Shown: positions 1 through 10,681, numbered from the stretch's first letter. The stretch: 64,000 nucleotides of DNA from Euglena gracilis (GCA_039621445.1 CP154956.1:91855934-91919933); one strand, 5' to 3'. The notes: generated by a model from the sequence alone, not told the origin. Numbers and translations are program-made.

Positions 1-2630
1 TAATAAAAAAAATAATGGCACCTTTGGAAAACGGCTTTCTGCGTTGAAAGTAAGGTATACAAACCGCCCCAGACTCAACTCCAACTCAAATGCCACGACT
101 TAAGCTAGAGAAAATACCCCAATCCCCCGCCCTGGGAGACGGCTTCAGCCATGTTGGTGACTACAGAGGCAGGGGCCACTTCCTATAAGGACCTGTTGGC
201 AAGTGTGGCATCAGAGGCAAACTTCCTGGGCTATGCGGGTGTTGGCCTGACCACCAACCCCCCCCCAAAAAACTGGCAAAATGTTTCTTTAACCAAAAAG
301 GCAAAACCACAAATTCCCCACAATGTTTAAAAAAGCGGGTCATCACGATGTTCACTGTGCAATTTCTGGGCAATTCCGCAAAAAAAAAAGGCTCAGGGTA
401 CTTGACCGCTTGGGACGGTCAAGCTGACAGGTGCAGAGGTGGAAGCCAACTGGATTTGACCTGACCCCCCCCCAAAATGACAAATTTATAACTTGTCATG
501 ATATATTTCCCAGGACAAACCCAGGGATTCACCCTTGTCAATTGGTAATTAATGGAACCCGTATCAATTCGTAATTGGCAAATTGTCTATAATCATGGTT
601 GTTATTGTTATGGTGGTTGGTTTTCCGCAGTTGCGAAAACGCTTGTCTTTTGACTGGGCAATCCATCCCCCAAAAAATGCTGATATACTGGAGAAAAAGA
701 CAATTTGAGTGCACTGGAGCATCTGAATTTACCAAATGCCATGATCGCAAGGAGCACAGGAGTATGGCATTATGCATCCAATGCTGGTGCTGGTACACTG
801 ACATATGAGACTCCCTCCCTCTCTCAGGCAAAAGATCTTATCGGCCACTCCGACCTGGACCCTGCAGTTATCTGTAGTTTATCTGGTTTATCTGTAGTTA
901 TCGGGTTTCCATAGTTGAACATAGTTATCCGCAGTTAAATGGTGAAGGATAAAAATTCAAATCCCTGCTACCTCATGTAAAATATAAATTCTCAAAAAAT
1001 GATCAAAATGGAAAACGTTTGTGGCCATATTAGGCCGATTTTTGTTTCAAAGGAAAAGAACATTTGTGTGGTCAATTTGCCAGAGGTGGAGGCCAAAAAA
1101 ATAATGCGGATGTGGCCAAATTGGTGAGGACCGGACTAGCGGCCAGGTTCTTGGGGGGGGGGGGATCGAGACCATGAATCATTCCTGCCTGACTTCCACT
1201 GTCGCCAAACTATGCAGCAGCCTGGCTAGTGATCGTCTCATTGTTTGAACGCAGCATCAAGCACCAGCCAACCTTGTGGCTGATTTCATTGATTCTAACA
1301 ACGGTCACGACACCCAGATGCCCAGACATATTTGTGTGATTGTGTAATCCAGGCGTAATTATACCCCCGCCCCGGAGGCTTGCATTGTCTCCTGAGGGGC
1401 CCGAGAGGGCTCAAAAGAAAAACAGATAACTAAGCTTTGGGCATATAAATGAAGAAAAATCAGAGATTGATTCCTCTTCCTGACTTTTTTGATCCACCAC
1501 TTCAATTATGGGCCGAGCAAGAGCAATGGCGTCCCCATTGGGTGCTCAGGCTTGAGTGGGCTGTCGGGCTTCTCTGGGTGAACAGCATCTGCCCCCCCCC
1601 CCCCCAAGAAGGATGTGGGTTATGAAGCCAAAGCTGACTCGGTCGCAAAAACAGCAGCAGCAGAGAAATGTTTACAATATTTATTGCACGGCAACATTTT
1701 ACAACTATATCAGCAAAAACAACACAATAATATTGAAACTTTACATTTATATTTATAATGTGAAACACGTGCACATACTCACATACAAGCATGCCTGCTT
1801 CCCTGCTCGGTCGATCATCCCCCCAAAACACTGCGAGCTGCCCTCTTGTCTTGCACCCTGAGCAAAAGAACCCTTTTGGATTTTGGACCGAAACCAGGGA
1901 CTACTTTTTTAACCAAATATCTTTAAATACCTGAAAAACAACATTCTAGCAGGTTTTTCTCCAACACAAAAATGAATAGCAAAATCTCAGAAGAATGACT
2001 TTTCGATTTCGACCTCGTTTGATACCCAACCGCTCTTGGATGCTCCTTGGAAAATAGAAATTTAAAAACCTTGAAAAACCTTCGAAAAACCTTAAAAGCC
2101 TTTGAAAGCCTTTGTTTTTGAACTTTTTCTTCCTTAAAAAAAAGGGCACCGCCGACATTGCTGCGACTACTTTCCTCCAACTCCCCCGACCCGGGTTTGA
2201 GACCCCCCAAAATTTGAAAGCCCCCAAACCAAAGAAAGTCAAATGCGATCTGGCCATTTTTTTTTGGTGGTTTGGAAAACGTCATGCCGACCCCCATATC
2301 CTCCTTTGTCCCCCCCTGTGACCCCCCTCATGGTTAGTCCCATCTGTGAAAATTGAACATAATAGAAGAATTGAAAAACATTTGGTTTCATTGATGTTAA
2401 AATAAATATGAATAAAAATGTGCCAGGGTCAACGGTTCGGGTGGTGGAAACCTGAAATCCAAGTAACAGACACCCCCTGATACAAGACACAAGTGTTTTG
2501 CATTAGAGGCAGGGTTTCGGTGTTGGCGACTTCTGCTTCTCCCAAAATGGTGCACTTGACCCTGTGGATCAAAATTGCACAATATCCATGAATTGTATAA
2601 ATTGGTGTAATATTTGCAATAAAAAAAATT
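1..2630. other. Non-coding stretch, AT-rich with C/A homopolymers
   Basis: I see no supportable gene here. The sequence holds runs of C (1143-1154 as G, 1590-1606), A-rich tracts, and a degenerate short repeat around 2040-2120 made of variations on AAAAACCTTCG and AAAGCCTTTG. Reading frames of 60-124 codons occur on both strands but have low-complexity or homopolymer-derived translations and no recognisable domain. Confidence 0.6.
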
Positions 2631-2769
2631 CCATGTGCATCACAATTGGTTGATCCCTGATGGAGCCCAGATGGCAATGCAGCAAAAATTGCAGAAAGGG
2701 GTTTGTCCTTTTCCTGCAGACGTGCGACACAGAATCTCGTGCACATGGCTTGAATTGAGGGCAACCAGA

Positions 2770-2980
2770 TCAACAGCTGCGGTGCTTGTGAAGGAATTCT
2801 ATGAAGCCCATCACGTTGACGGAGAGCACGGCCACGTTCTTCTTCGCATATTTCCGACCCGGGGAGGGCGGAGGCCTAAGGCTTTTGCGGCTGGTGGTAA
2901 TGGAGGCCACGGACAGGGTGCGGATCCCGGCGACTTCGATGAGGGAGACGTGGTGGGCAACTGGTTTGCGCGGCGTCAGC
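2770..2980 (-). CDS. Candidate terminal exon of an unidentified gene
   Basis: A GC-richer island whose minus-strand frame reads as ordinary mixed-composition protein (for example VSLIEVAGIRTLSVASITT, then RKYAKKNVAVLSVNVMGFI) and ends at a stop at 2770. A CAG acceptor-like site lies at 2981-2983 on the minus strand after a pyrimidine-containing stretch. I do not recognise the family. It lies downstream, in transcription order, of two other candidate exons at 3553-3794 and 5593-5686, so these may be pieces of one host gene or a gene relic. The opposite strand also has an open frame, so strand choice rests on the splice-like signals and composition only. Confidence 0.28.
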
Positions 2981-3295
2981 CTGGAGCACTTGCAGGTGTT
3001 TGCATTTCGTTTAATTGGAAAGCCCTTGTGTGTGGTGGGGGGATCTATTTGGCTTGGCTGGCATCCATCATATTCCGTCTCAGCGGGCACTTCGTATGAT
3101 CATTGTGTGAGGTGCAAACCTTGGTGCACTTTTGTGTATATACACGAGTGAGTGTATGTTTGGATGCGCGCGTGTGTTGGGTGCGTATGTGCGTGTGTCA
3201 GTCTATTGTGACTGAGCAGTTTTTGAAAGCTGTAGGCAAAAAATGTAATCCCCCTTCGAGTGTTCTCAGAAACAGATCCCGCCGGTGTGCAAATA

Positions 3296-3552
3296 AACTT
3301 AATACAGCTTGAAGTGAAATTGCGTACAAAAAAAAGTCATTTGGGAAAATTTTTTGAGGAAACTTCCATTGGGGCAGAAAATTTCCACCGGGTTACCATT
3401 ATTCAGGGGGGTTGATGGGAAATTCGACGTCAAACATCCAATTCACTCCAACTTCACCTGCCTCGTGGCACGACGAGAATTAGATGGGGCAACCTTAAAA
3501 GTGGCGAACCTACACTTAAGAAATGTTTTACTTTTTGTCCAGAAAGACATAC
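3296..3552 (+). repeat. Dispersed repeat, copy 1 (inverted partner at 9164-9430)
   Basis: About 255 bp that match the reverse complement of 9164-9430 with scattered substitutions and small indels. Shared landmarks include AATACAGCTTGAA at one end, ACGTCAAACATCCAATTCACTCC in the middle, and GTCTTTCTGGACAAAAA at the other end. The two arms are about 5.6 kb apart in opposite orientation. They may be two copies of one repeat or terminal inverted repeats of a larger unit. No target-site duplication is evident. Confidence 0.75.
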
Positions 3553-3794
3553 CAGAGCTCCAGCCCCGGTCTGTTTGAATCGTGGTCGAGAGCAGCACCA
3601 AGACGCCGGCTGGAGCCCCTATCGCTGACGTCCCCCTGGTCAGAACACTCCTGGAGGTTCACAACTTCCTCCTCGTTGGCGGGAGTTGGCTCCTCTTGCA
3701 GCTCCTCTCGCTCGAACAAGCCGGCCGGGATGTAGCTCTTGTACTCTGCCAGGCGAAGAACCAATACTCGACGACTGGTAGCTTCCCTCGTGTT
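3553..3794 (-). CDS. Candidate internal exon of an unidentified gene
   Basis: The minus-strand frame reads as acidic, mixed-composition protein of about 80 residues with no stop (segments TSRRVLVLRLAEYKSYIPAG and FEREELQEEPTPANEEEVVN). It is bounded by an AAAG acceptor-like site near 3795 and a GTATGT donor at 3552-3547, and is visibly GC-richer than the flanks. I recognise no domain. Directly downstream of the donor the sequence is dispersed repeat (3296-3552), as expected if the repeat sits in an intron. This is the best-looking host exon in the window, but it is unsupported by any neighbour of known function. Confidence 0.38.
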
Positions 3795-5592
3795 CTTTGC
3801 CACCAACAAACAAGGGTCAGTGTCAGTATTAACCCTTTACTGCCCCATTCGTCCGGATTTCTTCGGGGGATCGGGCCGTTTTCCCTTGGCCCATCAAAAG
3901 ATTTGTGAGTGGGTGCTCATTATTTCAGTTTGCGCTTTCCATTTTCCTTTACCCTTGAATTCTCATTGGGGGAGTTCGGCGCGGTAAGGATTCGGCCATT
4001 TTTGACCTTTAACATTGACACCTACCGTCCTACAAAAGCACAACAAACATCTCGCCGGGTTTGCGGCCGCGAAATTTTTTTGTGGCTCCCCTCGTACCCC
4101 GCATGCTCAACGGGGGTTATTTTTCAAGGCTGGGGGGAGGGGGTCCCCCCCCACCCACACACCCCCTGGGGAGGGGGTCCCGGGGGTCCCACCCGCTTTT
4201 CCCCAAAAATTGGCCAAAATCGCAAAAAATGCAAAAAAATGCACCTTTTTCAAAAAAAATTTGGTGCCTTTGGCGCCAAAAAGTATATCCCCCCTGGGGA
4301 CACCCCCGGGGGGGGGGGGGCTCGGCCGGACCCAACCACCCATACTGCGATAGCCATTCATGTGTAGTTTTAAACTTTTGCAATGCTGACCCCCCATTCT
4401 CCACAGGCGTGTTGTCAAATACCCCTAAAAAATGTCACAAGCAAAACCAAGCGAAGTTGGGAATATTCGGTGGTTTCTTTGAATTTTCAAAGCTTTGGCT
4501 CCGACAGTCGAAAAATGTGGTCCCATTGTCCGCAGAACCAGAAAACAGTCTGATGGAGGACAGCCCAGAGCGAATTGAACAGAAATAAGCAAAACAAGAG
4601 CCAAGTAAAATTTCATTCAGATAAATTTCATTCAGACCTGTGGCGACAACATTTTTGGTGTTTGGGGCCAGGGTTTTGGGTACAATGGGCCAATATTTTG
4701 GGTACTCGGGGCCAGGGGTTTGGGCCTTGGGGCCAACTTTAGGGTTTAGCTGTCAAAAAAAAGAACAAATAGCTGAGCTTCGGAACCCCCTAGGGTAGTT
4801 TGGCTTCTTCGCAGGATAGAAAGCACCAAAAAAAAGGCTTCAAAAATGGCCAAAAATGCTGTTTGGGTCCACCCCCAAACTTGGGCTGAAAAATCCCAAT
4901 CTAGCAGGATTTAGGCTTTTTTTCACCTGTTTTTGGGTCCATGTGGGTCCAGTCGCAAAGAAAACCAGGCTCACCGGGAAAATTATTGTCAGTGATTAAG
5001 CTTTTGCCCTCCCTGGTGGCGTTCTGATGCTGTTTAGTGGTTTCCTTAATAATGAGGTGAGGGATTTATCATAAGTGTTTGGTATCCAGACCCTAGCCCT
5101 ATTTTTTACACCAAAAGAATCACTAACACCAAACAACTAAACCTGTGCCTCTAACAGGCTTTCCATGGGCTTTCTGTAATCCACTAAAACACACACGTTG
5201 AGGTCACCCATCCATCCATCCATCCATCTGGGAGGGCATGTGAAAATAATTAGAAACATTTCCAAGCATTACCCTGATTTATCCAACCCTGCAAAAAGAG
5301 AACACCCCATTTTTGCCCATTGCAGAGGGATTTTTTTTTTTTTCAAATCTCATGTTGGTCTTGTTTGTACTTGGTGCTTGGTGCTTGGTGCTTAGTGCTT
5401 GGTGCTTTGGTGCTTGTTCTGTGGCTACCCCCCGGGGTCCAAGACAAAAAAAACCCTGGTACTCAACAAAGCGATTTGTATTTGGGCACACAAATCGCTG
5501 CATTCCAGGAGCCTTCGGCAGGGTCCAAAGCAACCAGGCTGGAAAGCCGTCTGTATCCGGGCCACCTCCTCCACGCCCGAATTCTGGGGTAC
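3795..5592. other. Non-coding stretch with GC-palindrome cluster and degenerate repeats
   Basis: No gene supported. It contains a GC-rich palindromic cluster (4110-4340, separate entry), a degenerate repeat of GGGGCCAGGGTTTTGGGTAC-type units at 4660-4745, a CATC microsatellite at 5211-5227, and a heptamer repeat TTGGTGC (about six units) at 5369-5418. Confidence 0.6.
4110..4340. repeat. GC-rich palindromic cluster, copy A
   Basis: C/G runs arranged as inverted repeats (GGGGTCCCCCCCC, CCCCTGGGGA, CCCCCGGGGGG) surround a small hairpin TTGGTGCCTTTGGCGCCAAA. The architecture resembles the longer clusters at 5860-6160 and 7705-7975: C-run and G-run arms plus a GGCGCC-type central hairpin. Confidence 0.55.
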
Positions 5593-5686
5593 CTCCAAGT
5601 CCTCCACCCGCATCTCCGCCACGTCCTCCATCAGACTAATGATGCTGGTCAGCGTGAAGGTGATGCGGATGGGGGGGTGGGCTGGT
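5593..5686 (-). CDS. Candidate exon of an unidentified gene
   Basis: The minus-strand frame encodes mixed-composition protein (IRITFTLTSIISLMEDVAEM) between a CTGCAG acceptor-like site (5687-5692) and a GTACCC donor-like site at 5592-5587. The frame stays open beyond the donor to 5425, so the true end is uncertain. No family recognised. It could be the upstream neighbour of the exons at 3.7 and 2.9 kb. Confidence 0.28.
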
Positions 5687-5859
5687 CTGCAGCCAGGGGA
5701 CTTCAACACCATTTTTGACAAATAAATACTTGTGAATTTCTAGCAATGGTCCCGCGGGTACCCAGGATGGTAAGAGAAGGGCCACATTTGTAGCCCCTCC
5801 CCGACAGAACCCCTCACCCAAACCCCAGGAACTTAAAATATAACAGCCCAGTGGGGCCA

Positions 5860-6160
5860 GGCTGTTTTTTACCAACCCCGGGGGGGGAGGGGGGGTCCGG
5901 AGTGCCTGTGAGTGCCTGCCCAGGCAGGCACTACCCCCCCCCCGGGGGGGGTCGGCTTTCAGCCTGTGCCCAGGCACATTCCTTTGAAAATAGGCCATTT
6001 TTGGCTCCCCGGCGCCTTTGGCGCCGGGGTTGTGCTAGGGCACTTTTGGCCGTGTGCCCTACCCCCCCCCCCGGGGGGGGGGTCGGATCGGGAGTGCCTT
6101 GGAGTGCCTGCCCAGGCAGGCACCCCCCCCCCCGGGGTGGGGTCGGCACCCAACTAAAAT
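5860..6160. repeat. GC-rich palindromic cluster, copy B
   Basis: A string of perfect or near-perfect palindromes: GTGCCTGCCCAGGCAGGCAC occurs twice (near 5910 and 6103), CCCCGGCGCCTTTGGCGCCGGGG lies at about 6008-6030, and GTGCTAGGGCAC near 6032. C-runs are followed directly by G-runs between them. Each palindrome could form a stable hairpin. Copy C at 7705-7975 has the same order with different loop bases. Confidence 0.7.
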
Positions 6161-6924
6161 ACAGCCTGGTGGGGGCTGTTATATTGGATCAGTCCCCCAG
6201 GTCTTTGAATCAGACCCGTTACTCCTGGAGGGAAGGAAAATGTTCAAGGGTTCCCATTTTGCGTTCAAACCTGCAGCAGCCCAACCCCCTGTCACCATCT
6301 ACCCAGCAACCCCAGGATGCGGATCTATTTGCAGGCACGGGTTCGGTGGGGAGGTGGTTGGCAGAACGGGGTATGAAATTGCATCAAATAAAATTGACAA
6401 TGCTCCTTGGACGGATTTCCACCACCACACAGACAACATGGGACTACAAGCAGTACCCATATGGACTTTTTGAGGGTATTGCCGCTACTCCCCCGTGTCA
6501 CATTTATTCCACAGATTTTAACCCTAGGCCCAGGGATTTTCCCCAGGCAGATGCCCAGGTGGAAAAAACCCTGGAAATTAGAAATTATTTCCGCCAAAAT
6601 TCTGGTGGTTGGAGAACCCCCACAATGATCTTTTGTGGTGAAAAACCTGCCCTATATCGATATTAATTGCCAATTTTCGGATTGGGGATGCAAAAAAAAC
6701 ACACGGTTTTGGTGCGGCCCAGCACAGTTGCAGAATGTGCTGTGCGATGGCGAATCCAGTCCCAACCTGGTGATGGGGGATGACAGGTGGCACCACCGTG
6801 AATTGTTGGGAGGGGGGCAGAAAAATGAATTTTCCCCTCCACAAAAGAGAAAGATGCCTCCCTCCCTGGTGATTGATTATCTCCTAAATGCTGGGATTTT
6901 CGGTGTGGGGGGTCAGAATGTGCG

Positions 6925-7120
6925 TCCGACTTCCCCTTTCCCCAAAAACTAGCTTTCGCCTTGGTGCGCACCTTGTTGGTTCAGGGAAAATCGGAGTAAT
7001 AAAGCCCTTTTCCCAACTTCCCGAAGCAAAGCACAGGGAGAAGAGGGGAAAAAACGTACGGACTCGAATCTAGCAGTCCACGCCTCAGATCCAAGTCAGG
7101 CAAACAACGGGCCACACCCA
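6925..7120 (-). repeat. Dispersed repeat shared with 47.2-47.4 kb
   Basis: The reverse complement of this segment matches 47215-47400. Both have CGGACTTGGAT, then a GCTTTGCTT-GGGAAGTTGGGAAAAGGG block, then GTGCGCCAAGGCGAA. Their translations also align in places (PDLD, GKLGKG, DFP), so it may derive from coding sequence, but frames are broken and no family is recognised. Confidence 0.5.
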
Positions 7121-7332
7121 GTTTGTCCTTCAACGTCAATGCGCGGGTGCGCAATCTCCTTTTGCACAGCCTGTGTGTCCATTCCAAAAATGCGCACCTG
7201 CGCATTTTCTTGGGTTTCCCAAAGATGCGGGCTTGGAACTCTGTCGCACCCCCAAGACATGAATGCATCCCCATGGGTGCTTTGTAGCCCAACGCTTTAG
7301 AAATAACCTTGAATACCCCCTGAAGTTACCAC

Positions 7333-7410
7333 ATTGGTTGGTTGGTTGGTTGGTTGGTTGGTTGGTTGGTTGGCTAATTGGTTGGTTGGTTGGTTGGTTG
7401 GTTGGTTGGA
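7333..7410. repeat. TTGG tetranucleotide microsatellite
   Basis: About 19 units of TTGG with one interruption (CTAATTGG near 7374). It creates Trp-Leu-Val-Gly and Gln-Pro-Thr-Asn peptide repeats in silico that are not evidence of coding. Confidence 0.95.
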
Positions 7411-7636
7411 TTGTGGTTGGAAGGCATTCAACTGACAGATTTCTGAGGGCATGACAATTTCTGGGGGGCAGTAGGTATGAAGATACACTGAAGCAGACAA
7501 CAGTTTTCTGGTCAATAAAAAAGTGGCTATTTTTACATCCCCAAGACGAAGCAAATGCGAGATGGTTTCAAAAAAAATGGAGGGCGTAATATTTGTGCTC
7601 GTTGACTAGCCCATTCCTTCTCTCCATCAACCTTTT

Positions 7637-7690
7637 TTGATATATATAATAAACATATATACATATATAATAAACATACACATATATATC
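7637..7690. repeat. AT/CATA microsatellite
   Basis: Alternating TATATA and ACATATAT units. A second, longer block of the same type lies at 7985-8152 and abuts the foldback element. Confidence 0.9.
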
Positions 7691-7704
7691 ATGCTTGTGC
7701 TTAC

Positions 7705-7975
7705 CGATCGGGGGGGAGGGGGGGTGGGTGCTATAGGGTGCCTGCCCCTAGCAGGCACCCCCCCCCCGGGGGAATAGGGGTCCGGGACGGACCCAGAAAA
7801 TTTTCATTGAAAAGGGCCTTTTCCGGGCCCCCGGCGCCTTCGGCGCCGGGGTCGGAGGGGGGTGCCTGCTAGGGGCAGGCACCCCCCAAAACCCTACCCC
7901 CCCGGGGGGGTCGGACCGGGTGCTATGGTGTGCCTGCCCCTAGCGCCCCCCCCCGTGGGGTAGGCACCCGACTAA
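7705..7975. repeat. GC-rich palindromic cluster, copy C
   Basis: Hairpin-forming palindromes in the same order as copy B: GTGCCTGCCCCTAGCAGGCAC near 7738, CCCCGGCGCCTTCGGCGCCGGGG at about 7830-7853 (a TTCG loop, a known very stable tetraloop in RNA), and GGTGCCTGCTAGGGGCAGGCACC near 7860. C-runs flip directly to G-runs between them. The cluster is framed by AT microsatellites. Confidence 0.7.
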
Positions 7976-7984
7976 GCGCAAGCC

Positions 7985-8152
7985 TAATATATATACATAC
8001 ACATATATACATATATTATACATATGCATATTATATGTATGTGTGTGTATATATACACACACATACATATAATATGCATATGTATAAAAGATGTATATAT
8101 GTGTATGTATATATATGTATATGTTTACATTATGTTATATATATGTATATGT
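7985..8152. repeat. TA/TATG microsatellite
   Basis: Alternating TATATG, CACACA and TATATA units. The foldback element begins immediately to its right, and the same TATATGTATATG sequence resumes after it. Confidence 0.9.
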
Positions 8153-8432
8153 GGCAGTCTCCAACTAAAGGGACCCCCCGGGGGGTCCCTTAGGTTGGAT
8201 CAGGGGGTCAAAATAGTTTTTTTTTGTGTTAATGATGGAACAGGGTTTGGTGCGCGAGTTAGGGTTAGGGGTAGGCCTAACTTGCACACCAAAAACCCGT
8301 CTACAAGTAGGCCTAACCCTAACCCTAACTCGCGCACCTAACCCTATTCCACCATTAACGCAAGAAAAAATTTGCCGCCCCCTGATCCAACTAAAGGGAC
8401 CCCCGGGGGGTCCCTTTAGTTGGAGGCTGCCG
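8153..8432. mobile_element. Foldback/MITE-like element with long terminal inverted repeats
   Basis: The left arm (about 8153-8275) and right arm (about 8310-8432) are near-perfect reverse complements over about 120 bp. Both start GGCAG-CTCCAACTAAAGGGACC from outside, and both carry a nested GGGACC-C/G-GGTCCC palindrome. They continue through a TTAATG-TGGAA block to GCGCGAGTTAGGGTTAGG next to a short loop. There is no coding capacity. It sits in a TA microsatellite with TATATGTATATG on both sides; that could be a target duplication but is not diagnostic in simple sequence. The class of transposase that would move it is unknown. Confidence 0.8.
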
Positions 8433-8683
8433 TATATGTATATGTATATATACACTGGTTGGTGGGACCGTTCTTCACCTTGTGGATGGATAAAATCACC
8501 CATGTGGAAATTGTATGAGAGCAGATACGATTAGGATTTCCTAATGGGTTCCCTTTCTCTCTCCACAGGTGGGTGGTATTCTTATTCTGTTTTTTTTTAT
8601 ATTTTATATTATTCTTTTCGCACCTCACTCGTGGTCTAACCCCCCCAAATCAAGACCCGGGTCTTATTTTGGGTCTGTTGCTG

Positions 8684-9080
8684 GAAACCTCCAGGGGGGT
8701 CTTATTTTTGGGGGTCTTATGTTTTGATTTTTTCTTGACCGACCCGGGCCCCAAAAAAAATCATTTTTCAGGTTCCCGCAAGCATCAAAATTTTTCCTTC
8801 AGCGCTTCACGCCATGTATAAATTGGTGCAAGTTGACATTTAGCATGTTTTTTTGCACTTCAAAAATCTGAAAAATTTTGAAATTTCATCATTTTTGTGT
8901 GTGAAACTGGGGCTTTTGGTAATTTTTCAGGGAAAATTTTCACCGTCTTTGCGCCGTCAGGGGGGCCTTATTTTTGGGGGGTCTTATTTTTGGATTTTTG
9001 CTCGATCGGTCCAGGGGGGGCCTTATTTTTGGGGGGGGGTCTTGTTTTGAGGGGGGTCTTATTTTGGGGGCGGGGGTTTA
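8684..9080 (+). repeat. Degenerate GGGGTCTTATTTTTG minisatellite
   Basis: At least six variably spaced units of G-run plus (T/C)CTTATTTTTG, denser toward the right end (8955-9075). Longer A/T-rich spacers separate the left units. No coding evidence. Confidence 0.7.
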
Positions 9081-9163
9081 GGTGAAAGGCCACGTCAAAA
9101 AACCTACAGTCTACCACCCCCCGGATATCTAAAGAAACAAGAGGCCCCAGCCCAAGCCTTTTC

Positions 9164-9430
9164 CACTAGTTTGTCTTTCTGGACAAAAATTAAACCATTT
9201 CTTAATTATGGGTTCGCCACCCTTTTAAGGTTGCCTTATCTAATTCTCGTTGTGCCACGAGGCAGGTGAAGTAGGAGTGAATTGGATGTTTGACGTCGAA
9301 TTTGCCATCGACCCCCCTGGATAATGGTAACCCGATGGAAATTTTCTGTCCCAATGGAAATTTCCTCAAAAAAATTTCCCAAATGACTTGTTTTTTTTGT
9401 ACATAATTTCAATTCAAGCTGTATTAAATT
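9164..9430 (-). repeat. Dispersed repeat, copy 2 (inverted partner at 3296-3552)
   Basis: Reverse complement of the 3.3-kb copy, including the TTGACGTCGAATTT and CGAGGCAGGTGAAG landmarks. See the partner entry for alternatives. Confidence 0.75.
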
Positions 9431-10215
9431 TTGAAAAAATTTGATTTCATGAATTTGAGCCACTGGCACTCTGGACTTACGAGAGGTTCAAAAATAGGCG
9501 GGTTGCTTAGGCGTGTGCCTTTTCTTCACCTGCCCCAACCGCCCCCTCCAGGGGGGGGGGGGTCTGGCAGCAAGCCGACACAACCAGGGCTCCGAAGCCA
9601 GGTGTTCTCTGGCTGTTTTGTGTCTTTCAGCTTTCGATGTGGGGGTTTTACCCAAAACACTCCCCTAAAACGGCCTGAGATTTTCAAATTCACCATTTTG
9701 TCAAAATGTCCAAAATGCATCCAAAATGACCCAAATTTTCGTTGTGGCATGACCACACCTTGAAATCTTCCAGAAAAAAACTGGGAAGTTGTAAATGGAA
9801 CCTGCACAACAGAAAACGTGAAAAAAGGTAATTAATTTGGACAATTAGCGTCGCCTAAGACGGGGGGGGGGTTAAAAGAAGGGGGCAGATGCCACATGGG
9901 CCCTCAAAAAACGTGACGAGAAAAAGGCACAAAAAAAGAAAAAACCAATGAAACTCAAAAAAATGGGTCTCACTGACAAAATTTTCTTACTGGAATCATT
10001 TCCTGCAGAATGAGAAAAAATGCCATAAAAAAGTGCACACAAAAAAACAAAAATGCAAATTTCCAAAAAAAAAATTGTTTGCATCCGGTTATAAATTTGT
10101 TAAGTTAAGCATTGTTAAACAGTTAAGCATTGTTTCCATTCAGTTATAAATCGAGGTTTGGTGGCAGGAGGGATAAAGAGGGGTGGGTTTTGTTCATGCT
10201 CTCCAATATATCCAT
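9431..10215. other. Non-coding stretch
   Basis: A/T-rich with poly-A and poly-G tracts (for example 9549-9559, 9862-9871). I see no gene. If the chromovirus ends to the right of this point, its 3' LTR should lie near here, but I could not match any part of it to the putative 5' region at 31.0-31.4 kb. Confidence 0.5.
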
Positions 10216-10587
10216 TTAAACAAGGCAAGCCAGCCCATCGCCAGTGCCCCAGGCACTGCACACCATCACGCCGAGGAGGATGGCCAGTACCACCGCGATG
10301 GTCCAGCCCGCAGTCGTGGACATGGCGTTCCCGACAGGCTGCATTTGCCTGAACCCCCCCCCCAAGGTGCTTGGGCTCGAAGTGCCCCAGAAGGCCTTCC
10401 AAAGCAGGAGTTTCATCTGAAAACGGGTCCACATGGACCTTTTCTGGTCTTGTGAATCACCACCTCTTCGCTCTTGGCTCATTGGTGCAGGCCATACTGA
10501 CCCCGGGCCCAAAAAAGTGCGATCGTGACACCATATCAGGGATTGTTTTTTGAGACCGGGGGGAGGGGAGGGGAGGGTCTTCCCCAC
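10216..10587 (-). CDS. Small ORF ending in a predicted transmembrane segment
   Basis: An open frame of 123 codons on the same strand as, and downstream of, the chromovirus ORF3. The first 90 residues are unremarkable and may not be coding. The C-terminal 30 contain a clear hydrophobic stretch (TAGWTIAVVLAILLGVMVCS, encoded by about 10251-10320) followed by a short tail. A single terminal membrane helix in this position would fit an envelope-like or membrane-anchored accessory product, but there is no homology support. A frame in GC-rich DNA with a chance hydrophobic run is the alternative. Confidence 0.25.
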   Translation of the reverse strand: MGKTLPSPPPGLKKQSLIWCHDRTFLGPGSVWPAPMSQERRGGDSQDQKRSMWTRFQMKLLLWKAFWGTSSPSTLGGGFRQMQPVGNAMSTTAGWTIAVVLAILLGVMVCSAWGTGDGLACLV

Positions 10588-10668
10588 CCACCGAGGAACC
10601 CTCTACCCCCCCCCATGGGAGGGGGTCTGTGGACCACGAGGGGGTCAAGCTCGGGGTCAAAAGATCAG

Positions 10669-10681
10669 NNNNNNNNNNNNN
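10669..10681. other. Assembly gap (13 N)
   Basis: Thirteen consecutive N. Flanks are G-rich. The true gap size is unknown, so distances across it are unreliable. Confidence 0.99.

Noticed and set aside
5851-6666. 271-codon plus-strand ORF
   Set aside because: Its first half is translated from C-run/G-run palindromes, and the rest shows no domain or conserved copy.
7333-8152. CRISPR-like repeats
   Set aside because: Simple microsatellites without regular unique spacers; eukaryotic context.
8255-8345. Possible telomere or interstitial telomere array
   Set aside because: Only two or three TTAGGG units per arm, arranged as an inverted repeat inside a foldback; not an array.
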